10,469 nucleotides of DNA from an uncultured Eubacteriales bacterium (lineage in GTDB: Bacteria > Bacillota > Clostridia > Christensenellales > UBA1242): positions 1-10,469 of the forward strand of contig CAJJIV010000030.1 in NCBI GenBank assembly GCA_905187655.1. The letters are read 5' to 3'. The notes beneath the pieces were generated by a model, which saw nothing but the letters and a program-made list of their open reading frames with translations, searched no databases and was not told the DNA's origin. The number at the start of each line of letters is the position of its first letter. Within the stretch, counting starts at the first letter, position 1. Both the position numbers and the translations under genes were made by a program. This document shows, in pieces, positions 1 through 6,413 of the stretch.

Positions 1-352
1 TTATGAAAAAATTAATAATATATACACAAAACGATATCAATCTTCACTTATAAACCGAATCTTGTTATCCTGTGCTCTTGAGATTACCAAAGAAAAGATA
101 AATCAAATTAAACATACTAAACCTTACATTAAAGTTCTTGCTATTAGCGAAGAACAAAAGTGCCTACTATCCTACTTAAAATCCAACAAGACAACCTTGC
201 TTACAAAAAAAGAGGATTATAAACATTTAACCAAATTACAAAATGAATTAATTAAGCTTGACCAGAATGCCAACTATTTATATTCTTGTTTAGATAATAA
301 TTATTCACCTAATATAGATTTTACCAACAAAATTGTTATTAAAACAAAATAG
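1..352 (+). CDS. tmcAL: tRNA(Met) cytidine acetate ligase TmcAL (YlbM), C-terminal part, cut at window start
   Basis: The reading frame is open from base 2 to the TAG at 350-352, so this is the 3' end of a gene starting outside the window. About 116 residues are visible. Early on they show TKRY, followed by a helix like that in TmcAL (IYTKRYQSSLINRILLSCAL), and then PYIKVLAI, which corresponds to the PYIRVLGF stretch near the C-terminus of that family. TmcAL activates acetate with ATP and acetylates the wobble cytidine (C34) of elongator tRNA-Met to give N4-acetylcytidine; the catalytic nucleotidyltransferase part lies upstream and is not seen. An apparent TTG start at 62 is only an internal leucine codon. 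The gene ends in a strong hairpin terminator shared with the convergent transporter gene. The assignment rests on these two motifs and on the ylbJ/ylbK neighbourhood. Confidence 0.85.
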   Translation, partial: YEKINNIYTKRYQSSLINRILLSCALEITKEKINQIKHTKPYIKVLAISEEQKCLLSYLKSNKTTLLTKKEDYKHLTKLQNELIKLDQNANYLYSCLDNNYSPNIDFTNKIVIKTK

Positions 353-379
353 CAAAGAGATAATTCTTTGCTATTTTTT
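346..379. terminator. Bidirectional intrinsic terminator between tmcAL and the pnuC-like gene
   Basis: A perfect 13-bp stem (346-358 with 365-377) closes a 6-base loop. It is followed on + by a T run, and on - by TTTTGTTTT. The tmcAL stop codon lies in the left arm, and the stop of the opposing gene begins at 378-380. One hairpin can therefore end both convergent transcripts. Confidence 0.85.
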
Positions 380-1154
380 ATTTATTGTTTTTAACAATAT
401 TAGTTTTTTGTTTCTTGATTTTACTAACTTTTCTTTCCCACATTACAAACTTTATAAAGTCCATTACCATGTACATCGCAAACAATAATAATATTACTAA
501 AACATTATCGGCAAAGCCGTTATGCAATGCAACATTTAGCCAAACAACTATAGCAACAGCCAAAGCACCAATCCTTACTGCCCAATATTCTCTGTATCTT
601 CCATTGCTTAAGAAAACTGAAAGCATTAAAAATGCCGTAGTAATACCATCTGAGATAAAAAACTCCTCACCAACTTCTCTTAAAACAAAACATAAACAAG
701 CTCCAAGAAGAACCAATGAAATCCCTGCAACAATAAGACCCGCAGGCTTTAATTCTTTATCAGGATTGATTGATACATCTTCTTCTTTTTTGTTTTCATA
801 ATAATAAATTAATTGTGTTGGCAAATAAAAGCAAATATGCAGAAATGCTTGACCATACATTTTTAGTTTAAGTGACAATATTGAAAAAATAGTACACACA
901 AAAAATGCCATTATACACGCAAAAAGTTTATTTGCTTCGGTAAAAAAGTTCCACATTGCACCAAATAAAATTAAAGATAATGCAAGTAAAGAAACCAAAT
1001 TGCAACAATAAAAAATTACACCTATTACAACTGTAATGGCAGTAACACAAATTTCAGGCAAACGCAAGTTAACTTGTTTCTTCGCTTCAATAATTTCGCT
1101 TCCAATATTATTGGAAATAATTTCGCCAACTTCATCTAGTTCTTTGTCTTCCAT
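378..1154 (-). CDS. PnuC-like membrane transporter (nicotinamide riboside type)
   Basis: This 258-residue integral membrane protein has a charged cytosolic N-terminus (1-30) and roughly seven hydrophobic segments. Two stretches match the PnuC family. Residues 101-120 (GQAFLHICFYLPTQLIYYYE) correspond to the family's LNLLYYLPMNFIGW-like stretch. Residues 169-195 begin DGITTAF and contain GRYREYW, as in the family's DAFTT...KRYREQW. PnuC proteins are facilitators of vitamin uptake, classically nicotinamide riboside for NAD synthesis. Substrate cannot be told from sequence here, because relatives move thiamine or riboflavin. The ATG at 1154-1152 has TAAGGAG about 10 bases upstream. That start lies inside the end of the upstream esterase gene, overlapping it by 19 bases, so the two are probably co-transcribed and perhaps translationally coupled. 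I see no NAD, thiamine or preQ1 riboswitch, since the gene has no leader of its own. The lysine-rich C-terminus is presumably cytosolic. Confidence 0.75.
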   Translation of the reverse strand: MEDKELDEVGEIISNNIGSEIIEAKKQVNLRLPEICVTAITVVIGVIFYCCNLVSLLALSLILFGAMWNFFTEANKLFACIMAFFVCTIFSILSLKLKMYGQAFLHICFYLPTQLIYYYENKKEEDVSINPDKELKPAGLIVAGISLVLLGACLCFVLREVGEEFFISDGITTAFLMLSVFLSNGRYREYWAVRIGALAVAIVVWLNVALHNGFADNVLVILLLFAMYMVMDFIKFVMWERKVSKIKKQKTNIVKNNK

Positions 1155-1975
1155 CTCTTTTTACTCCTTAACTCCAAAATTTTATCTTTTATTTTCATTG
1201 TTTCGGTGTAACCATATTCTATAGACTCATTTGTATTTTTAATAGTAATTGCACTTACATTTGGCTGACTTAAAGACAGTAGTAAATCTGCACTATTAAT
1301 TTCACTTTTACTAATTTCGTAATCCATTAAGTTGAAAATTCTTGCAACAGTATCTAAATACTTCATATTTTCAATATCTTCAGGAATTGTTTTTCCAATA
1401 CAATCTACTGCAAAAACAATGTCCGCACCCATTGCTCTTGCCAAATTTACTGGAACTCTGCAAAAAATACCGCCATCAGACAATTTTCTTTTGCCAATTT
1501 GTACTGGCCAAAATATTCCATTTATTGAAAAGCTTGCTCTTACCGCAGGAATCAGGTCTCCACGTGTTAAATTAACTAATTTGCCTTCACTTATGTCAGT
1601 AGCAACACAACCAAAAGGAATTTTACAATCTATAAATTTAGGATTTTCTTTTTCAACCGACATGAACTTTCTTATTAGTTTTTCTGCCTTATCTCCCTTT
1701 ATAAATCCATAACTATTTGGAATTTTTAAATCTAATATCTCAGTCATACCAAGTTCTTTTGCTCGGGTTTCAAGTTGTGATGCACCTAACCCAAAAGCAT
1801 AACAAGCCCCAATTATTGCACCCATAGAGCAACCAGCAATTATGTCTGGTTTAAAACCAATTTCTTCAAGTGCTTTAAGCACTCCTATGTGTGCAAGACC
1901 TTTAAAACCGCCCCCACCTAAAACTAAGGCAATTTTAGGTCTTGTTAAATTAATATTTTTATCTACCTCGCTCAT
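1136..1975 (-). CDS. Patatin-like phospholipase/esterase (RssA/YlbK type)
   Basis: This 279-residue serine lipid acyl hydrolase has the full patatin catalytic set. The oxyanion-hole loop GGGGFKG is at 20-26, the nucleophile elbow GCSMG has Ser50, and the DGG motif has catalytic Asp167. The family hydrolyses acyl esters with a Ser-Asp dyad; the true substrate of bacterial RssA/YlbK proteins is unclear. I chose the ATG at 1975-1973 because it places 19 residues before GGGG, as is usual. The frame stays open up to 2137, but that extension is the antisense of ylbJ and gives an unlikely hydrophobic leader. The ribosome site AAGGAGGT lies at 1996-1989, an unusually long 13 bases from the ATG, with no better start between. 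Only 10 bases separate this start from the ylbJ ATG. A weak promoter candidate lies inside ylbJ: TTGCGT at 2030-2025, 17 bases, then TAATAT at 2007-2002. The gene overlaps the pnuC-like gene downstream. A patatin gene also sits next to ylbJ in B. subtilis (ylbK). Confidence 0.9.
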   Translation of the reverse strand: MSEVDKNINLTRPKIALVLGGGGFKGLAHIGVLKALEEIGFKPDIIAGCSMGAIIGACYAFGLGASQLETRAKELGMTEILDLKIPNSYGFIKGDKAEKLIRKFMSVEKENPKFIDCKIPFGCVATDISEGKLVNLTRGDLIPAVRASFSINGIFWPVQIGKRKLSDGGIFCRVPVNLARAMGADIVFAVDCIGKTIPEDIENMKYLDTVARIFNLMDYEISKSEINSADLLLSLSQPNVSAITIKNTNESIEYGYTETMKIKDKILELRSKKRWKTKN

Positions 1976-1980
1976 AAAAT
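1951..1980 (+). promoter_or_regulatory. Candidate sigma-E promoter of ylbJ
   Basis: TAATATT (1951-1957) fits the sigma-E -35 consensus kmATATT. A 15-base spacer follows, then CATAAAAT (1973-1980), one mismatch from the -10 consensus CATACAnT. ylbJ belongs to the sigma-E mother-cell regulon in B. subtilis. Transcription would begin about 6-7 bases after the -10, at or next to the ylbJ ATG at 1986. The -10 element overlaps the start codon of the opposing esterase gene. In AT-rich DNA such a match can occur by chance, so this is a good candidate rather than proof. Confidence 0.5.
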
Positions 1981-1985
1981 TAAGT

Positions 1986-3026
1986 ATGACCTCCTTAAAT
2001 AATATTACAACAAAAAGAAAACAGACGCAATTAAAAAAACTTTCCTTAGTAAATATTTTTACTAATACAATTGGAATCTTTTTAATTATTGCAATAATTT
2101 TATTAATTATTAATCCAACTCGATATATAAAAAGCATACTAAACGGAACAAATCTGTTCTATAACTCTGTTATGCCATCACTATTGCCTTTCTTTTTTAT
2201 TAGCAAAATCCTGCTTGGTCTTGGCACTTTTAAGCCAATAATAAAAATATGTAAAAAACCAATTACTAAGATTTTTGGTGTTCCACCAATAACAAGTTAT
2301 GTTTTTTTGATGAGTATACTTTGTGGATACCCTGTTGGTGCCAAAATTATTGGTGAACTTGTTAAAGATAATATTATTACTAACAACGATGCAAAAAGGA
2401 TGATATCCTTATGCTCTACAAGTGGTCCTATATTTGTTATTGGCACTGTAGGAGCAAGTATTTTAGGTTCTGCCAAACTTGGAGTTTTAATTTTTATCTC
2501 GCATATTTTAGCATCAGTTTGTACTGGTTTTATATTAAACTTAAAACGTGAAAAAAATAAGACTTCAATCTACAATACCGACAATTATATAGCAAACTCA
2601 CAAAACATACTTTATAACTCTGTTAATTCAACTATTATATCAATTCTTACTGTTGCAGTATATATTTCTATTTTTTATATGTTTATTGATATCGCATACG
2701 ATATTAAGATACTAGGTCTATTTAGTAATTTACTAAGCAAAATTTTTATGAAATTAAATATTGAGCCATATTACGCAACCGGAATTAGTAGTGGAATTAT
2801 TGAAATGACTAGAGGGATTGTTGAAATTAAAGATGGCACAAGTTTACTTCTTAAACTTGTCATCGCATCTAGCCTTGTAAGTTTTGGAGGCCTGTCAATT
2901 ATAATACAAAGCTTAACATTTTTATCCAATACAAAAATAAACACACTTTACTTTTTGTTCGTAAAGTGCGTTCAAGTTATTTTCAGTATAATTTTTGCTA
3001 TAATTTTAGGTTTAATTTGTTTATAA
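1986..3026 (+). CDS. ylbJ: Sporulation integral membrane protein YlbJ
   Basis: This 346-residue polytopic membrane protein has the marks of YlbJ. These are MPSLLPFFFISKILLGLG at 63-80, the GYPVGAK motif at 114-120, and TSGPIFVIGTVG at 145-156, typical of nucleoside-recognition (Gate) domain proteins. A similar Gate half lies at about 220-340. YlbJ is needed for efficient spore formation in B. subtilis and is made in the mother cell under sigma-E; what it transports, if anything, is unknown. It is shorter than the roughly 400-residue B. subtilis protein. The frame is open further upstream (an ATG at 1842), but that part is antisense of the esterase gene and proline-rich. The ATG at 1986 is the only plausible start before the first membrane segment. 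It has no Shine-Dalgarno sequence, and a sigma-E-like promoter lies directly upstream, so the mRNA may be leaderless. Its stop is one base from the stop of the opposing coiled-coil gene. Confidence 0.92.
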   Translation: MTSLNNITTKRKQTQLKKLSLVNIFTNTIGIFLIIAIILLIINPTRYIKSILNGTNLFYNSVMPSLLPFFFISKILLGLGTFKPIIKICKKPITKIFGVPPITSYVFLMSILCGYPVGAKIIGELVKDNIITNNDAKRMISLCSTSGPIFVIGTVGASILGSAKLGVLIFISHILASVCTGFILNLKREKNKTSIYNTDNYIANSQNILYNSVNSTIISILTVAVYISIFYMFIDIAYDIKILGLFSNLLSKIFMKLNIEPYYATGISSGIIEMTRGIVEIKDGTSLLLKLVIASSLVSFGGLSIIIQSLTFLSNTKINTLYFLFVKCVQVIFSIIFAIILGLICL

Positions 3027-3045
3027 ATTAAACATCTTTTTTCTT
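3010..3045 (+). terminator. Possible AT-rich terminator of ylbJ
   Basis: A perfect 9-bp inverted repeat, GTTTAATTT (3010-3018) and AAATTAAAC (3025-3033), encloses a 6-base loop and is followed on + by the T-rich run ATCTTTTTTCTTT. The hairpin spans the stop codons of both convergent genes. Its stem contains only one G-C pair, so it is weak. On - there is no T run after it, so it would serve ylbJ only. Confidence 0.4.
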
Positions 3046-3492
3046 TAAAATTGTACCAGCAAGTTCTTCACGATTGTTTCTTATGATTCTTAAACTATCC
3101 ATTAAATAATCTTCAATATTTTTAAGCATCATATCTATTTTTTGTTTGGTGGTATCTATCATGGTGGAGCAAGTAGCTTCTGCCTTTTTAATATTTTTTT
3201 CTGCAATTGCCTGACTTTCTGTTACTATTGTACTTTCTTCAACCAAGTGCTCTGCATATTCTTTGGCTTCTTTTTTCATTTGTTCTGCTTGTTCCGATGC
3301 CTTTGCCAATATATTGTCTTTTTCTGCAACCACGTAACTTGCTTCTTGAATAGACGATGGCAAACCGCGTTTTATATCTGCTAAAAGTTCTTGGCACTTT
3401 TTTATATCTACCGCACCCTTTTTACTAAACATTATATTTGTTGCTTCTGAGAATTCTTTATCTAATTGATCAATCTTTTCTCTTATATCCAT
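3028..3492 (-). CDS. Coiled-coil protein of unknown function, encoded after rsmD
   Basis: This is a 154-residue soluble, charged protein without a signal peptide or membrane segment. Residues 50-125 form a long alanine/glutamate/lysine-rich helix, probably a coiled coil, resembling the stalk of F-type ATPase subunit b or V-type subunit E/H. The N-terminus (MDIREKIDQLDKEF) and C-terminus (about 125-145) are also helical. Proteins of this type encoded near rsmD, coaD and ylbJ in clostridia are often labelled 'ATPase'. However, there is no Walker motif here, so that name should not be taken as a function. The ATG at 3492 is 4 bases after the rsmD stop, and its AAAGGAAG ribosome site lies inside the end of rsmD, so the two genes form an operon and may be translationally coupled. 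A DivIVA-like or structural role is possible, but nothing in the sequence decides it. Confidence 0.8.
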   Translation of the reverse strand: MDIREKIDQLDKEFSEATNIMFSKKGAVDIKKCQELLADIKRGLPSSIQEASYVVAEKDNILAKASEQAEQMKKEAKEYAEHLVEESTIVTESQAIAEKNIKKAEATCSTMIDTTKQKIDMMLKNIEDYLMDSLRIIRNNREELAGTILKKKDV

Positions 3493-3496
3493 TAAA

Positions 3497-4042
3497 CTAG
3501 ACTTCCTTTTTTAATATGACAATTTTAAGCGAACCATATTCTTTTATTTTGTATATTATACACTTACTTTGTTTAAATTGCAAGTCATTTTGTAAATCCA
3601 TTTCAGCTAGGACCAATGCCCCATCATTTAATAAGTCATATCGCACCAATATTTCAATAACAGATGCGTACACACCACTTTTATACGGTGGGTCTAAAAA
3701 AACCAAATCGAACCTTTTGTGGGCATCTTGAAACCTTTTTAAAGCAACTTTATAGTCTACATTTTGTATAGAATATGTGGTTGGGTCTACACCTTTTAAG
3801 TTTCTTTTTAAACATTTAACAGCATCTTCATCCACCTCTACAAAATCAACAAAAGCCGATCCTCTACTTATACATTCTATGCCAAGAGCCCCACTACCGG
3901 CAAATAAATCTAAACACTTGCCATTTGGTATCTTGTCTGAAATGGTGCTAAAAAGAGACTGTTTTACTCTTTGAAGCGTTGGCCTTGCCGATTCTGGGCT
4001 AATAAGCTTTCTGCCCCTATACTTTCCAGTTATGACTTGCAT
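3497..4042 (-). CDS. rsmD: 16S rRNA (guanine(966)-N2)-methyltransferase RsmD
   Basis: This 181-residue, full-length class I S-adenosylmethionine-dependent methyltransferase has the typical RsmD N-terminus (MQVITGKYRGRKL, then RPTLQRVKQSLFS). SAM-binding motif I, DLFAGSGALGIE, is at 45-56, an acidic residue ends the second strand (VEVDE, about 69-73), and the amino-methylating motif DPPY is at 117-120. RsmD methylates N2 of G966 in 16S rRNA during assembly of the small ribosomal subunit. The ATG at 4042 is preceded by AAAGGAG and by an extended -10 promoter in the gap from spoIVA. The coiled-coil gene follows 4 bases after its stop. coaD, the usual downstream partner of rsmD, is not here. Confidence 0.96.
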   Translation of the reverse strand: MQVITGKYRGRKLISPESARPTLQRVKQSLFSTISDKIPNGKCLDLFAGSGALGIECISRGSAFVDFVEVDEDAVKCLKRNLKGVDPTTYSIQNVDYKVALKRFQDAHKRFDLVFLDPPYKSGVYASVIEILVRYDLLNDGALVLAEMDLQNDLQFKQSKCIIYKIKEYGSLKIVILKKEV

Positions 4043-4080
4043 ATTTTCTCCTTTTTTTTAAATTTAACTTTGATTTGCAT

Positions 4081-4109
4081 ATTCTATCACAATAGCTTAC
4101 AAAATGCAA
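4081..4109 (-). promoter_or_regulatory. Housekeeping-type promoter of rsmD
   Basis: On the minus strand, TTGCAT (4109-4104), a 17-base spacer and TAGAAT (4086-4081) are preceded by TG at the extended -10 position (TGATAGAAT). The element lies between the spoIVA terminator and the rsmD ribosome site, about 40 bases before the ATG. The -10 is one base from consensus; the -35 is poor beyond TTG, which the extended TG may offset. Confidence 0.6.
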
Positions 4110-4144
4110 CAACAAAGAAAGCCCGCCCAAACTGGGTAGGCTTT
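4100..4144 (-). terminator. Intrinsic terminator of spoIVA
   Basis: On the minus strand a hairpin of AAAGCC and CCCA paired with TGGG and GGCTTT has a 3-base loop and a 2x2 internal loop. It spans 4144-4118 and is followed by CTTTGTTGTTGCATTTT. It begins 15 bases after the spoIVA stop. The U tract is interrupted but the stem is GC-rich. Confidence 0.7.
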
Positions 4145-4159
4145 AGATGTCTTTTTATT

Positions 4160-5626
4160 TTAAAGCAATATGCAAATAATTCCGCCTCGTCCTTCGTTGG
4201 TGATTTTACTAAGTGTTCTACGCATTTTAATTTGTGCTTCTTCTGGAAAGTTTTGAATTTTGGTAACAATTCCATCGTGTGCAAGTTCCGACAATGATTT
4301 ACCAAACATATTTGTATTCCAAATTTGTTTTTGTGTTTCTTCATCTATTTGTTGTTCTTCACTTGTTCCAAGTAAAGCATTTAATCCTGCTCCACCAACG
4401 GCTGGTGTTACTTCTGTTTCTACATCAATTTTCATAATATGCAATGTTGATGCTCTTGCTTTTAATTTGACACCAGAATTTCCAGATTTTTTAACAACTT
4501 CTGGACTTCCCAGTTCCATTTCTTCTACAGTTGGCATAACAACACCATAGCCAGTTTTATCTACACTTTCTAAAGCTGTTGCCAATTTTTTATATTCCTT
4601 ACTTGCAATTGTTGCATCTGCAACATAATTTATTAGATCATAATCATTTTCAATCTTTTCACCACACATTGAGCTAAGAGTTTTATAAAATAGTCCTTGT
4701 GATGCATTTATCATATAGTTAATTTCACCAGTTCCAAGGTCAATTCCTTCAACATAAGGACTATTTATATCCTCGTTTCCTTTAAACAAATTAAGAGCAT
4801 TTATGTATTCACTCATTTTTTCTAGCTTTAAATTTGCAATTTCTGTCATAATTTTTACGATATTTTCGTTCTCGTATGGTAAATTTCTCATCCATTCTGG
4901 CAATTTAAACTTAACTTCTTTAACTGGAAATTCAAATAAAACACGTTCCAAAATTGCTAAAAAATCATTTTCAGTTAAATTTTCAATATCCGAAACCAAA
5001 GTTGGCACACCATAACTAGTTTCCATCGCTTTTGCTAACGTTTTAGTTTCCTCTGCTGAAGGTGTTTTTGTATTCAGCAAAATTATAAAAGGCTTTTTAA
5101 GTGCTTTAAGTTCATTAACAACTCTTTGTTCTGCTTCTATATAATTTTTGCGAGGAATATCGGTAACCGAGCCATCAGTAGTTACTAATATGCCAATTGT
5201 ACTATGTTCATTAATCACCTTACTTGTCCCAATTTCTGCAGCTTTTTCAAACGGCATTTTTTCTTCTTGCCACGGAGTTTTTACTAGTCTTGGTTTATCG
5301 TTTTCCATATGTCCTTGAACGCCATCAATTAAATAACCAACACAATCTACCATTCTTATTCTTGCCTTTGCATTATCACATAACGAAACTTCTACCGCTT
5401 CACTTGGAACAAATCTTGGTTGCATTGTCATTATAAGTCTACCCTCACCAGATTGAGGAAGTTCATCTTTTGTTCGTTCTTTTGCCATAGAATTATTAAT
5501 TTTAGGCAAGACTATCTTTTCCATAAACTTAGTAATAAAAGTAGACTTCCCTGTTCTAACCGGCCCAACAACGCCTACATATATATCACCATTTGTTCTA
5601 GTCGCAATTGACTCATATATATTCAT
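4160..5626 (-). CDS. spoIVA: Stage IV sporulation protein A, spore coat basement ATPase
   Basis: This 488-residue protein is close to the 492 of B. subtilis SpoIVA and similar along its length. It has the N-terminus GDIYVGVVG, Walker A GPVRTGKST at 21-29, ELPQSGEG near 55-62, MVDCVGY at 92-98 (Walker B region), EHSTIGILVTTDG at 140-152, and the C-terminal GRGGIICILL. SpoIVA is a TRAFAC-class protein that hydrolyses ATP to polymerise irreversibly on the outer forespore membrane, where SpoVM anchors it; the polymer is the platform for coat assembly and is also needed for the cortex. The ATG at 5626 has AAGGAG 9 bases upstream. The gene stands alone, between the plsY terminator and its own terminator. 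A sigma-E promoter is expected; the best match I see is weak (-35-like bases at 5700-5694 and CATATTAT at 5678-5671), so I do not list it separately. Confidence 0.98.
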   Translation of the reverse strand: MNIYESIATRTNGDIYVGVVGPVRTGKSTFITKFMEKIVLPKINNSMAKERTKDELPQSGEGRLIMTMQPRFVPSEAVEVSLCDNAKARIRMVDCVGYLIDGVQGHMENDKPRLVKTPWQEEKMPFEKAAEIGTSKVINEHSTIGILVTTDGSVTDIPRKNYIEAEQRVVNELKALKKPFIILLNTKTPSAEETKTLAKAMETSYGVPTLVSDIENLTENDFLAILERVLFEFPVKEVKFKLPEWMRNLPYENENIVKIMTEIANLKLEKMSEYINALNLFKGNEDINSPYVEGIDLGTGEINYMINASQGLFYKTLSSMCGEKIENDYDLINYVADATIASKEYKKLATALESVDKTGYGVVMPTVEEMELGSPEVVKKSGNSGVKLKARASTLHIMKIDVETEVTPAVGGAGLNALLGTSEEQQIDEETQKQIWNTNMFGKSLSELAHDGIVTKIQNFPEEAQIKMRRTLSKITNEGRGGIICILL

Positions 5627-5689
5627 TGTAACAAACTCCTTGATTATTTTTCTACTAAAACATATTCAGCATAATATGAATTTATTACA

Positions 5690-5730
5690 TAAAAATAAAA
5701 AAGTCGCTTTACAAAACTTCGCGACTTTTT
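5690..5730 (-). terminator. Intrinsic terminator of the der-plsY operon
   Basis: On the minus strand AAAAAGTCGC (5730-5721) pairs perfectly with GCGACTTTTT (5707-5698) around a 13-base loop, and T runs follow (TTTTTTATTTTT). It starts 7 bases after the plsY stop codon and separates the operon from spoIVA. Confidence 0.9.
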
Positions 5731-5736
5731 GTTTTA

Positions 5737-6396
5737 TTATTGTTGTTTCTTTTCATCTTTAAATTTTTTCTTGGTAGACTTAATTAGGTCTACTTTACTT
5801 TCTTTTCCTATAAGTAATCGTTCTATGTTCTTTCGGTGTGCAAACCAAGTGAAAATAAATATCGCAAACAAAAGTAAACAAACTACCTGACTTTCAACAA
5901 GTGGCAATGTTGCCTTTGCTTTAATGCCTTCTGCAACTGTTAAGCAAGTTACACAAATAAAAGATGCCAATGAGCCATATTTAAAAATAAGCCAACTAAT
6001 GCCTGCAACAACCACAACAATTGCCATAACAACAGGTCTTGTTGCAAAGAAAACACCAATCATTGTTGCTATTCCCTTGCCACCTTTAAAGCCATAAAAT
6101 ACAGGATATATGTGTCCTAAAATAACACTTAAACCTGCCGAATAAGTATAAATTGGATTGTTAAAAATAAGTAAAACTACCAAAGTTGGAACAAAACCTT
6201 TTAACATATCTAAAATAAAATTTAATAAGCCAACTTTAAAACCAAAATTACGAAGTACGTTGGTAGTTCCAGGATTTCCACTTCCTAGTTTAGTTATATC
6301 CGCATTCTTTTTCTTACTAATTATTCTTGCGACAGAAAGGTTGCCACATAAATATGACAAGATAACTATAACAACTAAATGCCACCAAACAACCAT
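5737..6396 (-). CDS. plsY: Glycerol-3-phosphate acyltransferase PlsY
   Basis: This 219-residue integral membrane acyltransferase transfers the acyl group of acyl-phosphate (made by PlsX) to glycerol-3-phosphate, the first acylation of phospholipid synthesis. The three conserved motifs are present: LGSGNPGTTNVLR near 37-49, GHIYPVFYGFKGGKG near 94-108, and the C-terminal FAHRKNIERLLIGKE near 185-199. About five to six membrane segments are seen, and a lysine-rich cytosolic tail follows residue 200. The ATG at 6396 has AAGGAG 7 bases upstream and lies 17 bases after the der stop, so the genes form an operon. The order der-plsY-spoIVA resembles other clostridia, but gpsA, which supplies the glycerol-3-phosphate and often lies between plsY and spoIVA, is missing here. 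Confidence 0.97.
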   Translation of the reverse strand: MVVWWHLVVIVILSYLCGNLSVARIISKKKNADITKLGSGNPGTTNVLRNFGFKVGLLNFILDMLKGFVPTLVVLLIFNNPIYTYSAGLSVILGHIYPVFYGFKGGKGIATMIGVFFATRPVVMAIVVVVAGISWLIFKYGSLASFICVTCLTVAEGIKAKATLPLVESQVVCLLLFAIFIFTWFAHRKNIERLLIGKESKVDLIKSTKKKFKDEKKQQ

Positions 6397-6413
6397 TAAT
6401 TTCTCCTTAATAT

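Noticed and set aside
378..801. Plus-strand open frame opposite the pnuC-like gene, and other long opposite-strand frames within ylbJ, spoIVA, der and spoIIP
   Set aside because: Each lies opposite a gene with clear family motifs and shows no recognisable domain or ribosome site of its own.
1842..1985. N-terminal extension of YlbJ giving 394 residues
   Set aside because: The added residues are proline-rich antisense of the patatin oxyanion and nucleophile region, which is clearly coding on the other strand.
1976..2137. N-terminal extension of the patatin-like protein giving 333 residues
   Set aside because: It is the antisense of the ylbJ start. The ATG at 1975 gives the usual distance to the GGGG loop and has an upstream AAGGAGGT.
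5671..5700. Sigma-E promoter for spoIVA
   Set aside because: Such a promoter is expected, but the best match (CATATTAT with a -35-like stretch 15 bases upstream) has several mismatches in AT-rich DNA, so it is mentioned only in the gene entry.
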